Assembly (NCBI RefSeq): GCF_026341825.1
Contig: NZ_JAPENY010000001.1
Span: 3,348,001 to 3,412,000, forward strand
DNA length: 64,000 nt
Direction: 5' to 3'
Source: Streptomyces sp. NBC_00620
GTDB lineage: Bacteria; Actinomycetota; Actinomycetes; Streptomycetales; Streptomycetaceae
Of the stretch, positions 1 through 10,440 are shown one piece after another. The position numbers were made by a program, and so were the translations under genes. Position 1 is the first letter of the stretch, and every line of letters starts with the position of its first letter. Under the pieces are notes generated by a model that was given only the letters and a program-made list of their open reading frames with translations, searched no databases and was not told the origin of the DNA.

Positions 1-1204
1 TCAGCGCGCCCGCGAAGGACCTGCCCTCGTGGTCGACGTGGGCGAGCGAGGCCATCGTCGCCAGGGTCTCGCCCTCCTGGAGCGCGGGCACCGGGCTCTC
101 CCGCCACAGGGCGGCGAGCATTTTGCGGTACGGGGAGTAGCGGTCCGTGGCGGCCTCGTACTCCAGGTGGCGGTAGCCCACGGCGGCGCGCTCGCGGATG
201 ACCGACAGACCGGTCGACTTCAACACCGGGTCGTTCTCGACGAGTTGGGCCAGCCAGTCGTTGATCGCCGGGGTCGCCTCCATGTACGCGGCCGAAAGTC
301 CGCGCATGAAGCCCATGTTGAGGACCGAGAGCGCCGTTTTCACGTAGTGCTTCTCGGGGTGGGACTTGTTGAAGAACGTCCGGATCGACTGCTGCGCCAG
401 GTACTCGTCGTCGCCCTCGCCGAGGCAGACGAGACGCTGCTGGGCGACCTCGGCCGCGAAGGTCACCGAGAGCTTGTTCCACCACTGCCAGGGGTGGACG
501 GGGATGAGGAGGTAGTCGTCGGCGTCGAGGCCCTGATCCGTGAGGATCCTGGCGAACCGCTCGACGGTCTCCGCGCCCAACTCCTCGCGCAGGAAGGACT
601 CGTACTCGATGCCCACACCCGCGGTGAACGCCGCGCGTGAGCGGTGCGCGGCCAGCCACACCAGCCGGACCGGGCTCGCGGTCTCGGGGGCGTACGACAG
701 ATAGTCGTGGACCCCGAAGCCGAGTCGCCCGTTGTTGGCGACGAAGCAGGGGTGGCCCTCGGTCATGCCGGTCTCGATGTCCTGGAAGCCGCTTTTCACG
801 AGCTCGGCGACCGGGATCTGCGGCTTGGTGAGTTTGAAGCAGGTGCCCGAGAGGGTGGAGGAGATCTCCTCCAGGTAGACGGGCAGGACCTCGTCGCTCA
901 GGCCCAGCGTCTTCTGCAGCTCGATGAAGAAGTCCAGGGCGGCGAGCGGGAGTTCGGATCCGTCGCGGTGGCGGCTGATCGACTCGGCGTCGACCTGCCA
1001 GTGGTCGAGTGCGCGGAGGCGGGCGGTGAAGCGGTAGCGGGTCAGCCCGTCGTCGCTGCGGACGGTGTACTGGTCCTTGCCCTGCGCCTCCGGGGTGATC
1101 AGCCGCTCGTGGGCGAACTCGGCGAGCGCCTTGCGGACGAGCAGGCGGTTGGCGCGGTCCCAGCGCTCCGGGGAGAGGTGGGCCACGGCGTCGGACAGGG
1201 TCAT
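1..1204 (-). CDS. desD: Desferrioxamine synthetase DesD (NIS synthetase, C-terminus cut by window edge)
   Basis: This IucA/IucC-type NRPS-independent siderophore synthetase is the last enzyme of the desferrioxamine pathway. The family uses ATP to join and cyclise N-hydroxy-N-succinyl- (or acetyl-) cadaverine units in the cytoplasm. About 401 N-terminal residues are present of the roughly 600 usual; the rest lies beyond position 1. Family motifs are visible: EGHPCFVANNGRLGFG near residue 149, HPWQW near 237 and SHPEKHYVKTALS near 281, which form the nucleotide and substrate site. The ATG overlaps the desC stop as ATGA and has a GGAG Shine-Dalgarno about 9 nt upstream, so translation is probably coupled to desC. 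It is the last gene of the iron-regulated desABCD run. Confidence 0.96.
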   Translation of the reverse strand, partial: MTLSDAVAHLSPERWDRANRLLVRKALAEFAHERLITPEAQGKDQYTVRSDDGLTRYRFTARLRALDHWQVDAESISRHRDGSELPLAALDFFIELQKTLGLSDEVLPVYLEEISSTLSGTCFKLTKPQIPVAELVKSGFQDIETGMTEGHPCFVANNGRLGFGVHDYLSYAPETASPVRLVWLAAHRSRAAFTAGVGIEYESFLREELGAETVERFARILTDQGLDADDYLLIPVHPWQWWNKLSVTFAAEVAQQRLVCLGEGDDEYLAQQSIRTFFNKSHPEKHYVKTALSVLNMGFMRGLSAAYMEATPAINDWLAQLVENDPVLKSTGLSVIRERAAVGYRHLEYEAATDRYSPYRKMLAALWRESPVPALQEGETLATMASLAHVDHEGRSFAGAL

Positions 1205-1797
1205 ATCGCCACACTCCGTGCTTCTCGTATCGCGGCGTCGAACTGTTCACGGGTGCAGAAGCTGAGCAGCGCGCGCTTCTCGGGCTTCTCGATCTCGCGC
1301 TCGGGGACGAATCCGACCACTTCGTTGAGCGCGTGCACCGCCTTGTTGGTCACATCGGGTTCGACCACGACCCGCCGGGTGGCCGGGTCGGCGAACAGCT
1401 CCGCCATCACGGCGGTGATCACGGCCCGGGTGAAGCCGTGCACGGGGGTGTCCGTCGGCGCGACCAGGAAGTGCATGCCTACGTCGCCGGGCTCGGGCTC
1501 GTACAGGCCGACCAGCTCGATGTAGCGGGGGTCGTACTTCTCCATCAGGAACGCGGGTTCGCCGTCGCGCAGCCCGAGGTACGCGTGGTGGTGCTCGGCG
1601 GCCGCGATGGCCATGTACTCCCGCTCCACCTCCTGCAGTTTCGCGTTCTGCATCATCCAGAAGGCGGCCTTGGGGTGGGTCACCCAACTGTGCAGCAGCT
1701 CGGCGTCCTTGAGGGGGTCGAGGGCGCGGATGGTGAGCGTGCCGATGTCGGTGGCGGTCGTGCCGCTCATACGGTTCATACGGTTCATACGGTTCAT
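1201..1797 (-). CDS. desC: Acyl-CoA N-acyltransferase DesC (GNAT-like, siderophore biosynthesis)
   Basis: A protein of 198 residues of the siderophore acyltransferase (IucB/RhbD-like GNAT) family. In desferrioxamine synthesis it acylates N-hydroxycadaverine with succinyl- or acetyl-CoA. The conserved core runs from [18 protein letters not shown] to [19 protein letters not shown], the acetyl-CoA-binding part. Four in-frame ATGs (1797, 1788, 1779, 1770) follow each other because a 9-bp unit coding Met-Asn-Arg is repeated three times. I chose 1797: its ATG overlaps the desB stop as ATGA and an AGGAG lies 8 nt upstream. The stop overlaps the desD start in the same way. A start at 1770 would remove the repeat and cannot be excluded. 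Confidence 0.93.
   Translation of the reverse strand: MNRMNRMNRMSGTTATDIGTLTIRALDPLKDAELLHSWVTHPKAAFWMMQNAKLQEVEREYMAIAAAEHHHAYLGLRDGEPAFLMEKYDPRYIELVGLYEPEPGDVGMHFLVAPTDTPVHGFTRAVITAVMAELFADPATRRVVVEPDVTNKAVHALNEVVGFVPEREIEKPEKRALLSFCTREQFDAAIREARSVAI
1771..1797 (-). repeat. Triple 9-bp tandem repeat at the desC start, (ATGAACCGT)x3
   Basis: Three perfect copies of ATGAACCGT sit at the first codons of desC and are followed by a further ATG. Read in frame they give (Met-Asn-Arg)3-Met. Each copy supplies an ATG, so the number of copies changes the number of possible starts and the distance from the AGGAG without breaking the frame. Confidence 0.9.
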
Positions 1798-3077
1798 ACG
1801 GCGAACTCCTGGAACGCGATCGCCTTCTCGACGGGGTAGTACTCGGTGCCGAGCAGCTCCCGGATGATGTACGCGTTGCGGTACGCGCCCATGCCGAGGT
1901 CCGGCGAGGTGATCGAGTGCGTGTGGACGCCGGCGTTCTGGAGGAAGATGCCGCGGCCCGTCGTGTCGATAGCGTAGTTGCGGGCCACGTCGAAGTTGCC
2001 GCGCGAGTCGTAGCGCAGACGTTCGTGGACCGGCTTGAGGAACTCGGGCTCGGCGTACTTGTAGCCGGTGGCGAGGATCAGACCCTGGGAGTCCAGCTCG
2101 TACTCCTTGCCCTGCTCCTCCTGGCGCAGGCCGAGGGTGTACGTCCCGTCCGAGTAATTCGCCGTGTTGAGCGAGGAGTTGGTGAGCAGCCGGGTGGGGA
2201 CCGGGCCGCCGACCTTCTTCTGGTAGAGCAGGTCGAAGATCGCGTCGATCAGCTCGCCGTCGATGCCCTTGAACAGGCCCTTCTGCTCCGTCTGGAGGCG
2301 GTAGCGGGTCGGCTCGGGCAGCGCGTGGAAGTAGTCGATGTACTCCGGGGAGGTCATCTCCAGCGTGAGCTTGGTGTACTCGAGCGGGAAGAAGCGCGGC
2401 GAGCGCGTGACCCAGTTCAGCTGGTAGCCGTGGACGTCGATCTCGCTCAGCAGGTCGTAGTAGATCTCGGCGGCGGACTGGCCGCTGCCGACGAGCGTGA
2501 TCGACTCCTTGCTCTGCAGCTCCTGCTTGTGGTGCACATAGCGGGAGTTGTGGATGAAGTCGCCGCCGAGTCCGGCGCAGGCCTCGGGGATGTACGGCGG
2601 GGTGCCCGTGCCGAGGACCAGATGCCGGGCGCGGAACACCTCGTCGCCGTCCGTGCGGACGACGTACACCTCGGCGCGTTCGTCGTACGTCACCTCGGTG
2701 ACCGTCGTGCTGAAGCGGACGCTGGACAGTTTGGAGGCGGCCCAGCGGCAGTAGTCGTCGTACTCGACCCGGAGGGGATAGAAGTTCTCCCGGATGTAGA
2801 ACGAGTACAGACGGCCGGACTCCTTCAGGTAGTTGAGGAAGGAGTACGGGGACGTCGGGTCGGCCAGCGTGACCAGGTCCGACATGAAGGGGGTCTGGAG
2901 GTGCGCGCCCTCCAGGAACATCCCGGAGTGCCACTCGAAGTGGGGCTTGGAGTCGAGGAAGACGCCGTCGAGTTCGACGATCGGCTCGGTGAGGCAGGCG
3001 AGGCCGAGGTTGAAGGGGCCGAGACCGATCCCGACGAAGTCGTACGTCTTGGCGGGGGATTCAGGAAGCGCGGTCAA
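1794..3077 (-). CDS. desB: Cadaverine N-hydroxylase DesB (FAD/NADPH-dependent monooxygenase)
   Basis: A flavin-dependent N-hydroxylating monooxygenase of 427 residues, of the lysine/ornithine N-monooxygenase family. In this locus it should hydroxylate cadaverine to N-hydroxycadaverine using FAD, NADPH and O2. The FAD site [10 protein letters not shown] is near residues 16-25, the NADPH motif GSGQSAAE near 197-204, and the family ATGYKY motif near 340. The start is a TTG with GGGAG about 7 nt upstream; it overlaps the 3' end of desA by 17 bp. The next gene desC overlaps its stop by ATGA. The tight packing implies one transcript from the iron-box promoter upstream of desA. Confidence 0.95.
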   Translation of the reverse strand: MTALPESPAKTYDFVGIGLGPFNLGLACLTEPIVELDGVFLDSKPHFEWHSGMFLEGAHLQTPFMSDLVTLADPTSPYSFLNYLKESGRLYSFYIRENFYPLRVEYDDYCRWAASKLSSVRFSTTVTEVTYDERAEVYVVRTDGDEVFRARHLVLGTGTPPYIPEACAGLGGDFIHNSRYVHHKQELQSKESITLVGSGQSAAEIYYDLLSEIDVHGYQLNWVTRSPRFFPLEYTKLTLEMTSPEYIDYFHALPEPTRYRLQTEQKGLFKGIDGELIDAIFDLLYQKKVGGPVPTRLLTNSSLNTANYSDGTYTLGLRQEEQGKEYELDSQGLILATGYKYAEPEFLKPVHERLRYDSRGNFDVARNYAIDTTGRGIFLQNAGVHTHSITSPDLGMGAYRNAYIIRELLGTEYYPVEKAIAFQEFAV

Positions 3078-4503
3078 GGGATTCTCCCAGGTACTGCTCG
3101 GCGTGGCCGGCGATCAGATCGAGTACGGCGGTGATGTCGTCCGTCGTGGTCTCGGGGTTCAGCAGGGTGAACTTCAGGTAGTGACGGCCGCCGACCTTCG
3201 TGCCCGCGACGACGGCGTCACCGGAGGCGAACAGGGCCTTGCGGGCGTACAGGTTGGCGCGGTCGATCTCCGAGGGATCGGTGACGGCGGCCGGGATGTA
3301 GCGGAAGACGAGGGTGGAGAGCGAGGGCTCCACGACGACATCGAAGCGCGGGTCCGCGGCGAGCAGCTTCCAGCCCTCGGCGGCCAGGTCGCAGACCTCG
3401 TCGAAGAGTTCGCCGATGCCGTCGGCGCCCATCACACGCAGCGTCATCCACAGCTTGAGCGCGTCGAAACGGCGCGTGGTCTGCAGGGACTTGTCCACCT
3501 GGTTGGGGATACGTTCCTGCACCATGCGGCGCGGGTTGAGGTACTCCGCGTGGTAGGTGGCGTGGCGCAGCGTGGCGGCGTCCCGGACGAGGATGGCGGA
3601 CGAACTCACCGGCTGGAAGAAGGACTTGTGGTAGTCCACCGTGACCGAGTCGGCGCGCTCGATGCCGTCGATGCGGTCACGGTTCTTCAGGGAGGTGAGC
3701 AGCCCGCAGCCGTAGGCGGCGTCCACGTGCATCCAGGCGCCGAACTGGGAGCACAGCTCGGCGATTTCGGGCAGCGGGTCGATGGAGCCGAAGTCGGTGG
3801 TGCCGGCGGTGGCGACGACGGCCATGGGGACGAGGCCGGCGCTCTTGCAGCGTTCCAGCTCGTGCGCGAGCGCGACCGTCTGCATGCGCTTGTCGTTCCC
3901 GACGGGGATCGAGACGACGGAGTCCGCGTTCAGGCCGAGGAGTTTGGCCGACTTCTTGACGCTGAAGTGGCTGGCCTCGGAGGCGAAGATGCGCAGTTTG
4001 GCGAGGCTGTCGGACTTGGCCTCCTCGCGGGCGAGCAGCAGTGCCTGGAGGTTGGACTGCGAGCCGCCGGAGGTGAACACGCCGTCGGCGGCCGGGCCGA
4101 GGCCGATCCGCTCGTTCGTCCAGTCGATGAGCTTGCGCTCGATGAGCGTGCCGCCTGCCGACTGGTCCCAGGTGTCCAGGGAGGAGTTGACGGCCGAGAG
4201 GACCGCCTCGCCGACCACGGCCGGGATGACGACCGGGCAGTTGAGGTGCGCGAGGTAGCGCGGGTGGTGGAAGTAGATCGCGTCCCGGAGGTAGACCTCT
4301 TCGAGTTCGTCGAGGGCCGCCGTGGTGTCGTGCAGCGGGCGGTCCAGGTCGATCCGCTCGATACGGGGAGCGAGGGCGTCGACCGTGACACCCGTGAACG
4401 GACGGTCTGCGGTGGCGAGTTTGGCCGCCACCCGCTCTATGCCTTCGGTCGCGGAGCGGCGGTACCGCTCCGCGGTCGTGTCGTTGAGCAGGTGCGAGCG
4501 CAT
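3061..4503 (-). CDS. desA: PLP-dependent lysine decarboxylase DesA
   Basis: A protein of 480 residues of the group II PLP decarboxylase (DDC/GadB) family. It decarboxylates L-lysine to cadaverine, the first step of desferrioxamine synthesis. TSGGSQSN near 144-151 binds the cofactor phosphate, His179 (EASHFSV) should stack on the ring, HVDAAYG near 259 holds the pyridine-binding Asp, and Lys293 in DYHKSFF is the expected Schiff-base lysine. The ATG at 4503 has a GGAGG 9 nt upstream and gives the N-terminus [10 protein letters not shown] usual for this enzyme; an in-frame ATG 39 nt upstream has no better support. An iron box lies 67 bp upstream. Confidence 0.96.
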   Translation of the reverse strand: MRSHLLNDTTAERYRRSATEGIERVAAKLATADRPFTGVTVDALAPRIERIDLDRPLHDTTAALDELEEVYLRDAIYFHHPRYLAHLNCPVVIPAVVGEAVLSAVNSSLDTWDQSAGGTLIERKLIDWTNERIGLGPAADGVFTSGGSQSNLQALLLAREEAKSDSLAKLRIFASEASHFSVKKSAKLLGLNADSVVSIPVGNDKRMQTVALAHELERCKSAGLVPMAVVATAGTTDFGSIDPLPEIAELCSQFGAWMHVDAAYGCGLLTSLKNRDRIDGIERADSVTVDYHKSFFQPVSSSAILVRDAATLRHATYHAEYLNPRRMVQERIPNQVDKSLQTTRRFDALKLWMTLRVMGADGIGELFDEVCDLAAEGWKLLAADPRFDVVVEPSLSTLVFRYIPAAVTDPSEIDRANLYARKALFASGDAVVAGTKVGGRHYLKFTLLNPETTTDDITAVLDLIAGHAEQYLGESLDRAS

Positions 4504-4569
4504 GTGGGGGTCCTCCGTGCGGGGAGCGTCCGGGCGGGACATGAGTGAGGGCGGAATCGCGCGTTCAAC

Positions 4570-4588
4570 TTAGGCTAGCCTAACCTAA
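4570..4588 (-). promoter_or_regulatory. Iron box (DmdR1/IdeR operator) of desABCD
   Basis: TTAGGCTAGCCTAACCTAA is a near-palindrome that matches the 19-bp DtxR-family consensus TTAGGTTAGGCTAACCTAA closely. It lies between desF and desA, 67 bp upstream of the desA start. By analogy with S. coelicolor DmdR1, the iron-loaded repressor should bind here and shut off desABCD in iron-replete cells. Confidence 0.92.
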
Positions 4589-4662
4589 GTCGATCGTGCG
4601 ACCCTGCCCCAGTGGTGTCTTCCTGTCCCATGAGTGACGAACGCCTCGTCCAGGACCGCGGG

Positions 4663-5541
4663 TTACTCCTGCTCGCGCAGTTGCTCCTCGGTCAGCCCGC
4701 GCCGCCAGTAGCCGACGAAGGTGATCCGCCTGCGGTCGATCTCACGCTCGCGCACGAGATGCCGGCGCAACTCCTTCACCTGGCCGGACTCGCCCGCGAT
4801 CCAGACGTACGGTCGTTCTGCGGGCGGGAGTTGTGCGGCTCGCACGGCGTCGACGGCCATGGGGGAGCTGTCGTCGCGCACGAGCCAGGTGATGTCCGCG
4901 TCGGCGGCGATCACCAGGTCCTGGATGTCCTCGGTGTGCTCGACCTCCAGCCAGGCCCGTGCGCGGGTGCCGGCCGGGAGCGATTCGAGGATGGCGGAGG
5001 CGGCGGGCACGGCGGTCTCGTCGGCCCAGACGACCACCAGGTCGGTGTCCTCCGGCGGGCGGAAGCGGATCGCCCTGTTGTCCTCGATCGCCGGACCGAG
5101 CAGCAGGACGCGGTCACCGGGGGCCGCCTCGGACGCCCAGCGGGACGCGGGTCCCGCGGGCGTCTCGGCCTCCGGCTCCACGCCGTGCAGCACGAAGTCG
5201 ATGTCGATCTCGTCGGGGTCCCGCCGCAGCGACCGCAGCGTGTACGAGCGCATCACCGCCCGTACGTCGTCCGGGAGTTCGCGCCAGGCCTGCCACCAGC
5301 CTCCCCCACTCTCGGCTTCGCTCGAGCGGGGGGACCCCCAGCCCAGTTCGATCGGGACGCGGGGCTCGGTCTGGCCCGGGTGCGGCAGGAAGAGGGAGAG
5401 GCTCTGGTCGAGGCCGCCCGAGGCGAACGCGCGCAGGTCCGGGCCCGCGAAGGTCACCCGGGCCAGAGACGGGCCGAGCCGCCTCGTCCGTACGACCTGG
5501 AGAGAGAAGAAACGGAACGGGGCGGCTACGGCCGTCGGCAT
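4663..5541 (-). CDS. desF: Siderophore-interacting protein DesF (FAD/NAD(P)H ferric-siderophore reductase)
   Basis: A protein of 292 residues of the ViuB/YqjH siderophore-interacting family. It should reduce imported ferric desferrioxamine in the cytoplasm to release Fe(II). The FAD-binding motif RSYTLR is near residues 98-103. The NAD-binding half holds LVVVWADETAVPAASAIL and YVWIAGESG, and the C-terminus has the family pattern YWRRGLTEEQ. Start ATG with GGAG 8 nt upstream. It follows desE with 42 bp between them and is probably cotranscribed from the desE iron box. A 40-bp Streptomyces repeat is inserted in frame at residues 68-81, in a loop before the RSYTLR motif; the frame stays open and all motifs remain. 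Confidence 0.93.
   Translation of the reverse strand: MPTAVAAPFRFFSLQVVRTRRLGPSLARVTFAGPDLRAFASGGLDQSLSLFLPHPGQTEPRVPIELGWGSPRSSEAESGGGWWQAWRELPDDVRAVMRSYTLRSLRRDPDEIDIDFVLHGVEPEAETPAGPASRWASEAAPGDRVLLLGPAIEDNRAIRFRPPEDTDLVVVWADETAVPAASAILESLPAGTRARAWLEVEHTEDIQDLVIAADADITWLVRDDSSPMAVDAVRAAQLPPAERPYVWIAGESGQVKELRRHLVREREIDRRRITFVGYWRRGLTEEQLREQE
5301..5340. repeat. Dispersed Streptomyces hairpin repeat inserted in frame in desF
   Basis: On the minus strand it begins TGGGGGTCCCCCCGCTCG and ends CGAGAGTGGGGGAG, with CGAGCGAAGCCG between. I remember this sequence as a common dispersed element between Streptomyces genes. Here it lies wholly inside desF and encodes the low-complexity peptide WGSPRSSEAESGGG. 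It can fold into an imperfect G/C-rich hairpin. No target duplication is obvious. Confidence 0.8.
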
Positions 5542-5583
5542 AAGTGCTCCTGAGTCTGCGTCAGGGGATCACGACAGGGGGTG

Positions 5584-6633
5584 TCAGGCGACCTTCTTGG
5601 CGTTCTCGATGGCCTCGGCGAGGTTGTCGAGAAGCGGGGTGCACTTGGCGTAGGACACGATCGGCTCGGGGGAGCGGGCGATGACCTGGCCGGCCTTGAC
5701 GGCGGGCAGCTTCTTCCAGGTGGCCTCGGTGATGTCGGCCGGCTGGATGGTCGCGCTGCGGTCGTCCATGATGATGATGTCCGCCGGGTACTTGTCGACG
5801 TTCTCCCAGCTCAGGTTCTCGAACCAGCCGCCACTGGCCTTCAGTGCGCTGGCCGAGGGCTCGACGATGTTCACGCCGAGCGCCTTGAAGTACTCCAGGT
5901 CGATGGAGAGGTTCGAGCCGGAGACGTAGAAGATGTCCTGGCTCGCGGAGCCGGCCAGGACCTTGATCTCCGGGCGGGCCTTGGCCGCCGCGCGGAGCCG
6001 CTCGGCGGCCGTCTCGAACTTCTTCTTCGCCTCGACGACCTTGGCGGCCTTCACGTCGGCGCCGAGCGACTCGGCGAGCGCGTACATGCGCTCCAGCGAC
6101 ACCGGCATCTGACGGTCGTACACGGAGATGCCGACGCTCGGGGCGAGCTTGAGGATCTTGTCCTTGGACTCCTCGGGGACGTACCAGAGGGTGCCCGCGT
6201 CGTCGAACAGCGTGGAGATCAGCACGTCGGGCGTGAGGGCCGCGTACTTCTCGATGTTGAACTGGCCCCACTCGTTGCCGAGCACCGTCAGCTTGCTGAC
6301 GTCCATGTCGCCGGCCTGGACATCGGCCTTGCCGTCCGCGGTCGTGGTCGGGCCGAAGACGCCCTTGACCTCGATGCCGTAGTCGAAGAGTGCGGCGGCC
6401 ACACCGGTGAAGGCGACTATGTTCGCCGGGATCTTGTCCAGCTTCACCGTGGTGCCGCGGTCGTCCTTGAACGTCCAGGGGCCGGCCGACGCGGCGGCCT
6501 TCGTCTCGTCCGCCGAGCCAGTGCTGGTCGAGTCGTCGTCTCCGCAGGCGGCGAGAACGGCACCGAGGCCGAGGGCGCCGCCGGCGGCGAGGATGCCGCG
6601 ACGGGTGACGTGGGTGGCACGGGCGTTGGACAT
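5584..6633 (-). CDS. desE: Ferric-siderophore ABC-type substrate-binding lipoprotein DesE
   Basis: A protein of 349 residues with a signal sequence (twin arginine at 11-12 in TRRGILAAGG) and a lipobox LAAC with Cys30, so it should be an exported lipoprotein on the outer face of the membrane. The rest is a FepB/FhuD-type periplasmic-binding fold (PF01497): TVKLDKIPANIVAF, then TVLGNEWGQFNIEKYAALTP. Next to des genes it is the expected receptor for ferric desferrioxamines B/E. No permease or ATPase gene is adjacent, so it must use a transporter coded elsewhere. I chose the ATG at 6633; a TTG 45 nt upstream only adds a tail before the signal. The iron box is 54 bp upstream. Confidence 0.94.
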   Translation of the reverse strand: MSNARATHVTRRGILAAGGALGLGAVLAACGDDDSTSTGSADETKAAASAGPWTFKDDRGTTVKLDKIPANIVAFTGVAAALFDYGIEVKGVFGPTTTADGKADVQAGDMDVSKLTVLGNEWGQFNIEKYAALTPDVLISTLFDDAGTLWYVPEESKDKILKLAPSVGISVYDRQMPVSLERMYALAESLGADVKAAKVVEAKKKFETAAERLRAAAKARPEIKVLAGSASQDIFYVSGSNLSIDLEYFKALGVNIVEPSASALKASGGWFENLSWENVDKYPADIIIMDDRSATIQPADITEATWKKLPAVKAGQVIARSPEPIVSYAKCTPLLDNLAEAIENAKKVA

Positions 6634-6686
6634 GTGTGTGGCTGCTTTCGGCACGGGGCGGGAGCGCCCGCCTGACAAGTTCGAAG

Positions 6687-6705
6687 GTAGGTTAGCCTAA
6701 CCTCA
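6687..6705 (-). promoter_or_regulatory. Iron box of desE-desF
   Basis: GTAGGTTAGCCTAACCTCA matches 17 of 19 positions of the inverted DtxR-family consensus TTAGGTTAGCCTAACCTAA. It lies 54 bp upstream of the desE ATG. With the desA box it gives the locus two iron-controlled promoters. Confidence 0.9.
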
Positions 6706-6856
6706 GCAGTTGTCCAGAGGTGGGTCCCATCTGCCGGAATGCCCGCAGTGCGTAAGGCCGACGGCGGTCCACACGTACGACGGCGCCGCGGTCCACGGCG
6801 GAAGCCGGGAGCCGCGACGCCTGACGTCACTGGCTGATTCCGATCGCCTCGGACGA

Positions 6857-8638
6857 TCAGACCTTGCCCTTGCTGACCACCCACTTGCCGTTGACCCAGT
6901 TGCCGACCGTCTCGTAGCCGGAGCGGAAGGAACCGAGCCAGTTCAGCTTGAGACCGGCCTCGGCGGTGGACCTGACGGGGGTGTAGCTGCCGGCCTCGTC
7001 GGCCGGGCCGCCCGTGGTGTTCTCGGCGATGTACGGGAACGGGTAGACCGGGCGGGTGGCGGTCGTGTTCCCGCTGCTGTCAACGGACTTGGTCGTCAGG
7101 CTGCTCGGGGCGTCGCCCTTCGTGACCCAGTCGACCATGGCGGTCAGCGCGTCGAAGGTGTTCGGGCCCTGGCCGCCGCCGCAGTGCGCGACGCCGGGGA
7201 GCAGGAACAGCCGGGCGAAGCTCTCGGTCGCCGCGGCGCCGCCCATGACCTTCTGTACGGCCTTGTAGTACGCCATGGTGCCGACGGCCGGGATGTGCTG
7301 ATCGCCCAGCCCGTGCCAGAGGATCAGCTTGCCGCCAGCCGCCTTGAACGCCTTCAGGTCCGGGTCGGTGGCGTCGTACATGCCCTCGCCCAGCGCCATG
7401 ACCTTCTTGTAGTAGGCCGCCGTGAACTTGATGTCCTTGTAAGTCAGCGTCGGCTGGGGGCTGTTGAAGATCTGGTACCGGATGGTCTCGCGGACGAAGC
7501 TGATGTCGCCGGAGGCGCCGGTGGCCGTGGCGGGGGTGATGATCCCGGCCCAGTTCAGCTCGGAGCCGCGCAACTGGTAACCCGGGTACAGCAGTTCACC
7601 GTTCTCGTCGGTCGGCCCTGCGTAGATCCGGCGCAGGGTGGTGACCTGGTCCGCGGTCAGGCAGTAGTCGGCGGACGTGGAGGTCTGTCCGGCCGCGCAC
7701 TTGATGGTGGCCGGGTCCCAGGTGCAGCTCAGCGGGTCGGCGATGATGCCGTCGGCGGGTGCGCCGCAGCCCTTGAGCACGGCCTCGTGCAGCGCCGCGA
7801 GGTCGGCGTTGGTGATCGTGGCCGGGCCGCCGTTGAGGTAGACGGACTGGGCGGTCCAGGCGTGCGAGAAGGTGTTCAGCGCGGTGAAGTTGTTGGCCGG
7901 GGCGCCGGCGATGATGCCGTCGAAGTCGGTCGGGTAGCGCTGAGCCTCCGTCAGGGCCTGGTGGCCGCCCTGCGAGCAGCCGTCGAAGTAGGAGTGGGTG
8001 GCGGCCTGCCCGTAGTACGTCTTGATGAGGACCTTGGCCGCCTGGGCGAGCAGGTGGTCGGACTTGTAACCGAAGTCGGCGCGCAGGGTGGGGTCGGTGG
8101 AGAACAGTCCGCCGCCCTGCGAGTGGCCCTCGTCGCTGGAGGCGACGGCGAAGGCGCCGCTGGTCAGCGGGACGCAACCGGCCGAGGCGGGGGCGCTGTT
8201 CACGTTCACGCTGCCGCAGAGACCGCCGCAGCCGACCTGGAGGTAGTTGGCCTGCCAGCCCGTCTGCGGAAGACGCAGCTCGAAGTGGATCTGCGGGGCG
8301 ATCACGCCCTTCACCACGCACGCCGCCCAGTTGCCGAGCGTGTTGCTGCCGGCGGCCAGCTCCGTGGCCGAGGTGATCTCGAAGGGCACATCGGGGACGG
8401 CGGCGGCCAGGTCCTGCGACGCGATACCGGTGCAGGACATGGCCGGCGCTATGCCGGAGGAAGTGCTGCTCGATGTGGTGGCGTTGACCGAGGCGGAGGT
8501 GGAGGCCGTTGCCTGCGTGCTGCCGGTCGCGCCGTTGGCGAGCGCCATGCTCCCGCCGGTCACCAGCGCGAGGCCGGCGGCGAGGGTGGCCATGAAGGTC
8601 GCTGATTTCCACCGGTGCCATCTGAACAGCGTGGGCAT
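6857..8638 (-). CDS. Secreted tannase/feruloyl esterase family hydrolase
   Basis: A protein of 593 residues with an N-terminal hydrophobic segment (FMATLAAGLALVTGGSMALA), so probably secreted. It belongs to the tannase/feruloyl esterase family (PF07519). GCSQGG near 220-225 carries the nucleophile Ser222 preceded by the Cys typical of the family; LILWHGLGDQHIPAVG gives the acid Asp and GVAHCGGGQGP the His next to the paired Cys. Members cleave ferulate or gallate esters of plant polymers; the substrate here cannot be told. Start ATG with GGAG about 8 nt upstream. Transcribed alone, divergent from argG. A motif shared with the second tannase-like gene at 62 kb lies 132-152 nt upstream. Confidence 0.9.
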   Translation of the reverse strand: MPTLFRWHRWKSATFMATLAAGLALVTGGSMALANGATGSTQATASTSASVNATTSSSTSSGIAPAMSCTGIASQDLAAAVPDVPFEITSATELAAGSNTLGNWAACVVKGVIAPQIHFELRLPQTGWQANYLQVGCGGLCGSVNVNSAPASAGCVPLTSGAFAVASSDEGHSQGGGLFSTDPTLRADFGYKSDHLLAQAAKVLIKTYYGQAATHSYFDGCSQGGHQALTEAQRYPTDFDGIIAGAPANNFTALNTFSHAWTAQSVYLNGGPATITNADLAALHEAVLKGCGAPADGIIADPLSCTWDPATIKCAAGQTSTSADYCLTADQVTTLRRIYAGPTDENGELLYPGYQLRGSELNWAGIITPATATGASGDISFVRETIRYQIFNSPQPTLTYKDIKFTAAYYKKVMALGEGMYDATDPDLKAFKAAGGKLILWHGLGDQHIPAVGTMAYYKAVQKVMGGAAATESFARLFLLPGVAHCGGGQGPNTFDALTAMVDWVTKGDAPSSLTTKSVDSSGNTTATRPVYPFPYIAENTTGGPADEAGSYTPVRSTAEAGLKLNWLGSFRSGYETVGNWVNGKWVVSKGKV

Positions 8639-8769
8639 GCTCGGGTCTCCATTCGATCGGCGGCACGGGACGCCGGCCGGCCGCACCGCCCCGGGGAGGG
8701 GGGTGCGTTCAGCGACGGCACAGCGAAGGAACGTAGCCCGGCGTTAATCCTGGCGCAATAGATGTCGAC

Positions 8770-8790
8770 GAGATTGTCGACGATTTCGTC
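8770..8790 (-). promoter_or_regulatory. Candidate operator shared with the second tannase gene
   Basis: The 21-bp segment contains GTCGACGATTTCGTC and a near-palindrome ATTGTCGACGAT. It is identical at 18 of 21 positions to 62015-62035, upstream of the other tannase-family gene. The ATYGT-AC-RAT layout resembles sites bound by GntR-family repressors. It lies 132-152 nt upstream of the tannase start. The role is inferred. Confidence 0.5.
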
Positions 8791-8956
8791 AGAGGTTTAC
8801 CGGGTCTGGCGGGCCGGTTCGGTCCGGTCCCGCATTCCGGGGGAGGGGGCGGATTTCGACACCGCCGCCTGTCTTCAGTCGCCGGCGGTGGGGGCCTGCT
8901 TGTACGTCAAAGGTTGAAAGCGGATTTCCGCCGATGGGTGCCCTCACCACCCGGCG

Positions 8957-10440
<1,484 letters not shown>

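Noticed and set aside
1201..2934. A 577-codon run reading into desC from inside desB
   Set aside because: Only the last 198 codons are a protein of a known family. The first part is desB in another frame.
6444..6884. Small minus-strand open frame across the desE promoter
   Set aside because: It crosses the iron box and the desE signal region in a wrong frame, with no ribosome site or family motif.
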